A DNA stretch of 13,138 nt, taken from the NCBI GenBank assembly GCA_015039315.1, contig WIDE01000097.1, positions 1-13,138 on the forward strand. The letters run 5' to 3'. Positions 8,487 to 13,138 of the stretch are shown piece after piece. Origin of the DNA: Clavulina sp. PMI_390 (taxonomy: Eukaryota; Basidiomycota; Agaricomycetes; Cantharellales; Hydnaceae). The notes below the pieces were generated by a model. It did no database searches. It was given only the letters and a program-made list of their open reading frames with translations, and was not told the DNA's origin. Numbering within the stretch: the stretch's first letter is position 1; every line of letters begins with the position of its first letter. The position numbers and the translations under genes were made by a program.

Positions 8487-9503
8487 CTAGATGTTTGGTA
8501 AGAAGCCCATTAATATTTTCGCAAGCCTGGTCGTGATGGTTTCCAGAACGCTTGGCGGCGTGGTGATGGAGCGAACATACTCTATAGGAGCAGACGTGAC
8601 GTCGACGTACGTTCCACGAGAGGGAGCGCTGGTAGGTTCCGAGTAGTCAATCGGTGAAGGACGGCGATCAAAGCACGCTATTGAGCATCGGCTGTGTGTA
8701 CAAACTTGAATTGGTCGCGAGGGGGCGCTGTGTTGATGTGGACGAACGGTGGGGGCGGCGTCGAGCTCGCATTACCTTCGTGGCGCTCCTTAATTTCGAT
8801 GAGAGGCATGGGACTCATGTATTTGCTGTGCCTACTGAGGCGGAGGCAGGAACGAAGGTCCGTCCGAGGAGGGTACTGAGGTCACTGGAGTCAGGAACTA
8901 AGCATATCGCATGCGGTACTGGACCAGCGTCTCGTCATTTCGTGGAGGAGCGACAGCATCCTCGATAATCCGCTTCCTGGCGTCCATTTCGGCCTGACTA
9001 TGCTTTGCCGTGCTTGATTCCTCTTGGGCCGCTCTGTGGGTCGGACATGTGCAGGCCTGCGCCTTCGAGGTGTTGTCAGTCTAAGGGGCTTCGCCACTTC
9101 GGACAGATCCATGGGCAGCAGCAAGTCGGACAGAGGGGAGTCACTTGATGAAGAAGGCCATCATTACGCTCAATGGGCCGATGATGGCGTGTAGTCGGTT
9201 GTGGGTGTCGCGAAAGCTCTCTAGGTCGAGCTCAGGACCGGTGCGGACGGTCTGGCGAGGTCGACAACAGAGAAAAACTACCTTAGCGAGAGTTCAAGTG
9301 ATATCCGCGTCGACTCGCGAGTTGTCGGCGATTGCCCAAGACATCACTGACACGTTGGCGCTGACGGGAGCAAGTTCATGCATCACGGATTCAAGCGCGA
9401 ACGTAGCATCAGTAGGGAAGTTCCAACTCCTTCCGCGGCAACAAACAATCCAGATACTCTCCACGCTCGGGGTCCAGTTACGACGCTCGCCAAAGTACGC
9501 GCA
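8487..9503 (-). pseudogene. Degraded multi-exon gene remnant, family unknown
   Basis: Several stretches on the minus strand look like protein-coding exons joined by plausible introns, but with stops. Stretch 1, 9503-9282: about 69 open codons, including SVMHELAPVSANVSVMSWA, with an in-frame TGA at 9296-9294. An intron 9281-9231 (GTAGTT...GAG, phase 0) leads to stretch 2, 9230-9168 (LDLESFRDTHNRLHAIIGPL). An intron 9167-9081 (GTAATG...TTAG) leads to stretch 3, 9080-8898, ending in TAG (contains AEMDARKRIIEDAVAPPRND). Further open, coding-like pieces are at 8818-8678 (MSPMPLIEIKERHEGNASS) and about 8690-8487. No known domain is recognised. The composition fits a helical protein followed by a Pro/Ser/Thr-rich tail. 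It could be a live gene with a structure I have mis-spliced, but the TGA argues for decay. Exon limits are provisional. Confidence 0.35.
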
Positions 9504-9614
9504 CCTAAGGTGAGCTCGCAGATCACAATCAATCTACGTTGCCCATTCAAGATTTCCGCCATCAGCCGTGGGTTATACACGAGAGGCCCGTACAGGACCC
9601 CGACCTAACCGTTG

Positions 9615-9619
9615 ATCAG
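9615..9619. repeat. Target-site duplication (left), ATCAG
   Basis: Five bases directly before the LTR, identical to 9817-9821 directly after it. Confidence 0.8.
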
Positions 9620-9816
9620 TGTTGAAATAAGATGTTCGGGTTAGTCAGCGGCATCGCGAAGATTCTAGCATTTACTATAGGTCGAGTCACGGACTAACGG
9701 AAAAGTGTAGAACTTTCTAGTAATATAGTATTTTGTGTATATAAGGACCTTTGGTCCAGCAGTTAACATTTTGTCGTAGCAATCCTATCAGAAGTCTACC
9801 TAAAGAAATCCCAACA
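9620..9816 (+). mobile_element. Solo LTR (197 bp) of an LTR retrotransposon
   Basis: The element begins TGTTGAAATA and ends ATCCCAACA, giving the TG...CA ends and the 5-bp inverted repeat TGTTG/CAACA typical of LTRs. It is flanked by a perfect 5-bp direct repeat ATCAG (9615-9619 and 9817-9821), the signature of integrase-mediated insertion. A TATA box (TATATAAG, 9738-9745) lies about 60% of the way in, as expected for an LTR promoter reading to the right. No primer-binding site, gag/pol or second LTR adjoins it, so it is a solo LTR left by LTR-LTR recombination. The TGTTGA(A/G)ATA type of start is common among Ty1/copia elements; the superfamily call is tentative. Confidence 0.82.
9738..9745 (+). 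promoter_or_regulatory. TATA box inside the solo LTR
   Basis: TATATAAG followed by GACC, the best TATA match I noticed in the window. In an intact element it would drive the genomic RNA. In the solo LTR it could start a stray transcript towards the right, antisense to the gene fragment at 10046-10344. Confidence 0.6.
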
Positions 9817-9821
9817 ATCAG
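9817..9821. repeat. Target-site duplication (right), ATCAG
   Basis: Five bases directly after the LTR, identical to the left copy; the perfect match suggests an insertion that is not very old. Confidence 0.8.
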
Positions 9822-10045
9822 CAACCCTGAACGAACCACACGATCTGGAAGAAAGTGAGGACCCACGCCCGCCAAAGCGTCTTTGCACGAGCTCCATTTC
9901 ATTCAAGCAACCTTCTTCTCGAGCCAATGCAGGTACTTGAGCCTGCACTTGAACTCGGGTCGCCGTGTGGCCCATGCCAGGCCTCCGTCGCAGCTAGCTT
10001 TCAGCTCGGTGACGCGAGGGACGTCCGGATCAACAAATCACTGCA

Positions 10046-10344
10046 TTAAACAAACTTCTGGCCAGACCTGAACAGGTGTTCGTCGAGCAGGTGGAGACGC
10101 AACTCTGGCCAAAATTTATTAACAGATGTCGATGCAGGAAATCTAAGCCGACACCCGAGTAGAAAACGCTGCCTGGGCTGTCCATTGCCTCATCGTACAC
10201 GCATTTGCCTTCCACTTCTCTTCGTAACTCGCTGAGCACCTCATCCGAGTGTTGCATCCAGCGAAGCAGCCCTATGGCATGCCTCAGATCTTCTCTACCC
10301 GTTTGCACTATCTCGCAGAGCCCTTCTAGCCAGGGTATTCTGAC
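10046..10344 (-). pseudogene. Frameshifted gene fragment, family unknown
   Basis: On the minus strand a coding-like frame runs from about 10344, with a Trp/Leu-rich start (RIPWLEGLCEIVQTG), through an amphipathic helix (HAIGLLRWMQHSDEVLSELR) and a Cys/Tyr/acidic stretch, to about 10150. There the natural-looking continuation moves to another frame (KFWPELRLHLLDEHLFRSG), ending at TAA 10048-10046. The change of frame has no clear intron around it, so a small indel is the simplest reading. No domain is recognised. The upstream end is undefined: an in-frame TGA lies just before. It may be the 3' part of a gene truncated by the rearrangements that built the tandem array. Confidence 0.35.
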
Positions 10345-10737
10345 AAAACGGGGTCACTAATCCTGCTAATCATCAGGGCGAATAACGATGTTTAGATAAA
10401 CTCCGATACTGTTATTATTGACAGCGCCAACGATGGGGCCAATCTAGTACACCCCTATACTTATTCGCGCTGGGCCGTTCATCGCATCACAGTGCCTAAA
10501 TGTGATGCCGCGTTAAACGCAAGTGCCCTATTCATCATCAGCACCTTGTCGTCTTGGCCCAAGACTCGGGTTCGACCACCTAGTCACCGACGAACCGCGT
10601 TGTGGTTGCTGGACAGCGTAATAGCCAACGAGAAGTACCTGAATGAGTGTAGCGGCCATAATTAAACCCCTCTGAAGGGCATAAATGCACCCTCAGCCAG
10701 AAGTCATCCGGCTTAACTAATGCTGTGCCTCATGGGG
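10345..10737. other. Spacer before R2
   Basis: About 390 bases between the frameshifted fragment and the R2 start. I see no gene, RNA gene or repeat I can support. It should hold the promoter of R2. The matching position upstream of R1 is instead occupied by block P1 in reverse orientation, so this sequence is not shared between the two units. Confidence 0.4.
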
Positions 10738-11418
10738 ATGGGCGAGACATCATCCGCTATTATCGTGGCGTTCCAACACTACCACCGACTGCCAATGACT
10801 GGAGCGAGACCACGTGTACACCCAATGGCAGTTCCAAAGCTCAAACAGGGATTATCTTCAACTTCAAGCGCACGTCCAAAACTCGAGCTGTGACGTTCGG
10901 CTAGATCAAGCGACCGGACCGGGGTCCCGCTCAAGGTGAGAATCCCAGCATCAGTGTGTAGCTCCCACTCTCTATCGGTATCGGATGGACGTACACATAG
11001 CCGCTCATCACGAATACTATAGAGGAGGCACTCATCAACTCCAACGAGATCGTGAGTTTTCTTCTGTACTAATTTGCATTCCTCTGGCGGTCATTTCCAG
11101 TGTCTGACACTCTCCACGGGTAATCTTGGATCTTGCCTGCCAATTTCATCAATCTCGGTGGTTACTATTCGTTTCTTTTTTTTTTTTTTCCTTAAGCCGT
11201 AAGCCACTCCCGCTGTGCCTCACCACGAGGGGTGGATTTGTCTCCCGAAAGAACGTGATGCGGCTCGGCCGCAGCGTGATGCCGAAATCGAAAGAGCCGA
11301 CCAGAATGCTCAAATGACCACCCATCCTCTTGCCGAGGCTGCTCGGCCACGTAGGAGAGGACCTCCGGAGCAACTTTTCCGTGAGCATTGTCCCGAACAA
11401 CACAGCACCTACTACTAG
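10738..11418 (+). pseudogene. R2: small unknown gene, splice sites intact, one in-frame TGA in the simplest model
   Basis: The family is not recognised. Model: exon 1 10738-10935, intron 10936-11000 (GTGAGA...ATAG), exon 2 11001-11051, intron 11052-11100 (GTGAGT, CTAAT branch-like site, TTTCCAG), exon 3 11101-11119, intron 11120-11203 (GTAATC...TAAG, with a run of 14 T), exon 4 11204-11418 ending in TAG. The sum is 483 nt, exactly 161 codons, in one frame. The protein begins MGETSSAIIVAFQHYHRLP and ends in a charged Arg/Glu/Gln-rich tail. The only defect is TGA at 10891-10893. That falls where R1 and R2 lose similarity (about 10810-10930), so it may instead sit in an extra intron I could not place. 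The ATG has G at +4. It lies upstream of the predicted third GTPase gene, as R1 lies upstream of paralog B. Confidence 0.5.
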
Positions 11419-11969
11419 TTCCGCAGGTCGGGGGGCCTTTTTCGCCCAGGCCTGAATGCTACCGTGCCTCATCATACCCCAAGGTACCCGAGGTACGTAA
11501 GTGCGACTGTATCGCTTGTTGCTGCTCGCTCTGTGTCTCATCGTGATTTCTCATCGTGGTGCCTTCGAATTTTTTGCACCTAATGGCACTTGATTATCTC
11601 TCCCCGTCGTTTCTTTTCCCACTGTCCTGTTGGCTGATCGTCACATGAGCCAATCATCTCTCATGTTGCTCTCTCGCCACGGTATCCTTTCCTACATCCC
11701 TACTTCCCTCCACTGGGAGCTCATTCTCCACTATTCTTATTTGTATTCTATGAGCCTTACTACCCGGCTAGAACAATAAACCCCTGTGATTTTGCTGTAA
11801 GTTCTGGCTTGGCAATTGCAGGACAAAATGACCAGTGCGGACGTACAAATAGCACCTTTGTGACGCGAGTAGGAACAGTGAACACACACACCGTCCGGGA
11901 GGTTCACTCGACTCTGCTCGACTATAGATTTAGTTGTCGTTGACTTGAGCGGCCCGCGAGACAAAGGCA
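11419..11969. other. Unassigned spacer between R2 and P3
   Basis: About 550 bases, pyrimidine-rich between about 11560 and 11760. There is no supported gene. It is not similar to the corresponding spacer at 4247-4769, so this internal segment differs between the two tandem units. Confidence 0.4.
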
Positions 11970-13138
11970 CAAGGAAAGAGCCACGAGCGAAGGCACCGAA
12001 AGGGCGCATCCCCGATCGATCAGGCACCACTTTTCCCAGGGTGGTCGGCTGGAACGACCTCTTTTCGAACGACAATCCGGACACCCTCGCTCTCTCTAGC
12101 TAGCTGTCTCGTCGTGATAGTATACATTTTGCTTAGCTTGCAAGCGGATTGACGCAGATCATAACCCTCTCTTCTTCCCCTCAACGTCCTTGGACTGGGT
12201 CCGCTATAGGTCTATTGACCTGATCAACATCTTTCCCACGGTTTGGGAAGAGCGCTCCTCCCTCCACGTCGCATGGGCTCATGGGTCCAAGACCCTCTAG
12301 ATTATCAACATTTTTTCCTCGTGGCCCTCGTCAGGTGTGTGAGGTCTCTGGTCGTAGGTGTCTCCCTCGCATCCATCTCGCTACATCACACAACGCTGCG
12401 ATGGTTGGAGGGAGCCGCAGGCATGTCCAATATTCTCTCTCCTCCCGCGCACACTCCCTAGTTTCTGCTACTCAGTATCTTATAATAATCCCTCTCTATT
12501 CCAGTTTCTTCTCTGTCACTCTAGCTGAATCTTTATGTGAAGAACCGTTATTTACCCACAAGTAAGCTGTATAGGGTGTCTGTGTCTTTCGTGTCGCGTA
12601 ATCAAATTACGCTCTGCAGTTAGATAATGTCTACTAGTACCGCGGCGATGTTTCGTATGTTATCGCAAGTGCGAGGGTAGTCAGCTGTCGCGATTGATTC
12701 TCATTACGCTACCAAAAAGGGTTTATGTGCTGCCTATTCGCCACCGAGCTGTGAGCTACCGCAGCGGCTTGTAATCGCTGAATGTGAGGGCCTACTCGGA
12801 TCCTATGAACAGTGCCCATTCTGTGTTTTATCGGCAATGGCTCGGCATGTGTCAACATTCTCCGGTGTTGCCACTCCGGTGAAAGCATGCAAGGGGCAGG
12901 GGCAGAAGTCCACCACGTTTCCTGGATTTACTGCTGATCTCCCTTTCTCCCGCATGACCTTCATGCCTTGGAAGCGAGATGGGGAGTGATTTGGTGCCTG
13001 AAACGTCGGACTTGTTTCTCCTCGTCTTCCGACGCTTAAAGGCGACTGCTCCAACAGGGACGATCGAACCCATCAGTTTCCTTTCACGTCAGTCCCCCAG
13101 CTCGTCTTCTTCACGCAGCTTATAGCTCTATCCTCATC
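11970..13138 (+). promoter_or_regulatory. P3: duplicated 5' flank/promoter, expected to precede a third GTPase gene beyond the window
   Basis: This is a diverged copy of 4770-6021, collinear from GAGCCACGAG-GAAGG-ACCGAAA near 11980, through GACCCTCTAGATTATCAA (about 12289-12306), GTGCGAGGGTAGTCAGCTGT (about 12669-12688), ATGGCTCGGCATGTGTC (about 12837-12853), GCTTAAAGGCGACTGCTCCAA (about 13034-13054) and the TATA-like CTTATAGCTC (about 13119-13128), to CCTCATC at the right edge. The edge aligns to base 6021 of P2, 71 bases before the paralog B ATG. Identity looks lower in the distal part and higher near the gene. Promoter activity is inferred. Confidence 0.65.

Noticed and set aside
8654..9124. 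Arg-rich frames on both strands
   Set aside because: They overlap the more convincing minus-strand exon chain in another frame and look like its shadows.
9855..10071. Short plus-strand frames after the LTR
   Set aside because: No motif or conservation; they are antisense to or beside the minus-strand gene fragment.
10360..10420. Possible tRNA-like hairpin near the GGGTCACTAATCCTGC stretch
   Set aside because: I could not form a cloverleaf with a proper acceptor stem and T-loop.
11149..11541. Minus-strand 130-codon frame across R2
   Set aside because: Shadow of R2 exon 4 and its polyT intron; only a short piece is shared with R1, and the plus strand explains the conservation better.

Overview
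The window looks like nuclear DNA of a filamentous fungus, most likely a basidiomycete (Agaricomycetes; a Rhizoctonia/Ceratobasidium-type genome is a guess). The reasons are short introns of about 50-95 nt with GTNNGT or GTGAGN donors and CAG/TAG acceptors, many small exons including micro-exons, a solo LTR, and a tandemly duplicated P-loop GTPase family. Nothing prokaryotic (operons, Shine-Dalgarno sites, CRISPR) is seen. All gene models are hand-spliced from the sequence and from comparing the copies with each other.

Layout. (1) 1-852, minus: 5' part of an unrecognised helix-rich protein gene, three exons, running off the left edge. (2) 1725-3311, minus: GTPase paralog A, four exons. It has lost the ancestral ATG (now TTG) and an in-frame block of about 110 residues carrying the Cys/His cluster. 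(3) 3312-3645: promoter block P1 of paralog A. (4) 3646-4246, plus: pseudogene copy R1 of a small unknown gene, with mutated splice sites. (5) about 4770-6091, plus: promoter and 5' flank P2 of paralog B. (6) 6092-8212, plus: GTPase paralog B, seven exons, 562 aa, apparently intact: N-terminal P-loop GTPase domain, Cys/His cluster, C-terminal coiled coil. (7) 8487-9503, minus: coding-like but stop-bearing remnants of another gene. (8) 9620-9816: solo LTR with a perfect 5-bp target duplication. (9) 10046-10344, minus: frameshifted gene fragment. (10) 10738-11418, plus: better-preserved copy R2 of the small gene, with canonical introns and one in-frame TGA in the simplest model. (11) about 11970-13138, plus: P3, a copy of P2, which stops about 71 nt short of where a third GTPase gene should start.

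The R-to-P order, orientation and spacing are the same in both places (R start to GTPase start 2.45 kb in one, predicted 2.47 kb in the other). The window therefore appears to hold one full tandem unit of about 7.1 kb (3646-10737) plus the start of the next, with an inverted, shortened paralog A on the left. This is a birth-and-death gene cluster of a fungal AIG1/GIMAP-like GTPase family. The family's cellular role cannot be read from the sequence. Involvement in immunity or allorecognition would be an analogy with plant AIG1 and animal GIMAP proteins and is not shown here.
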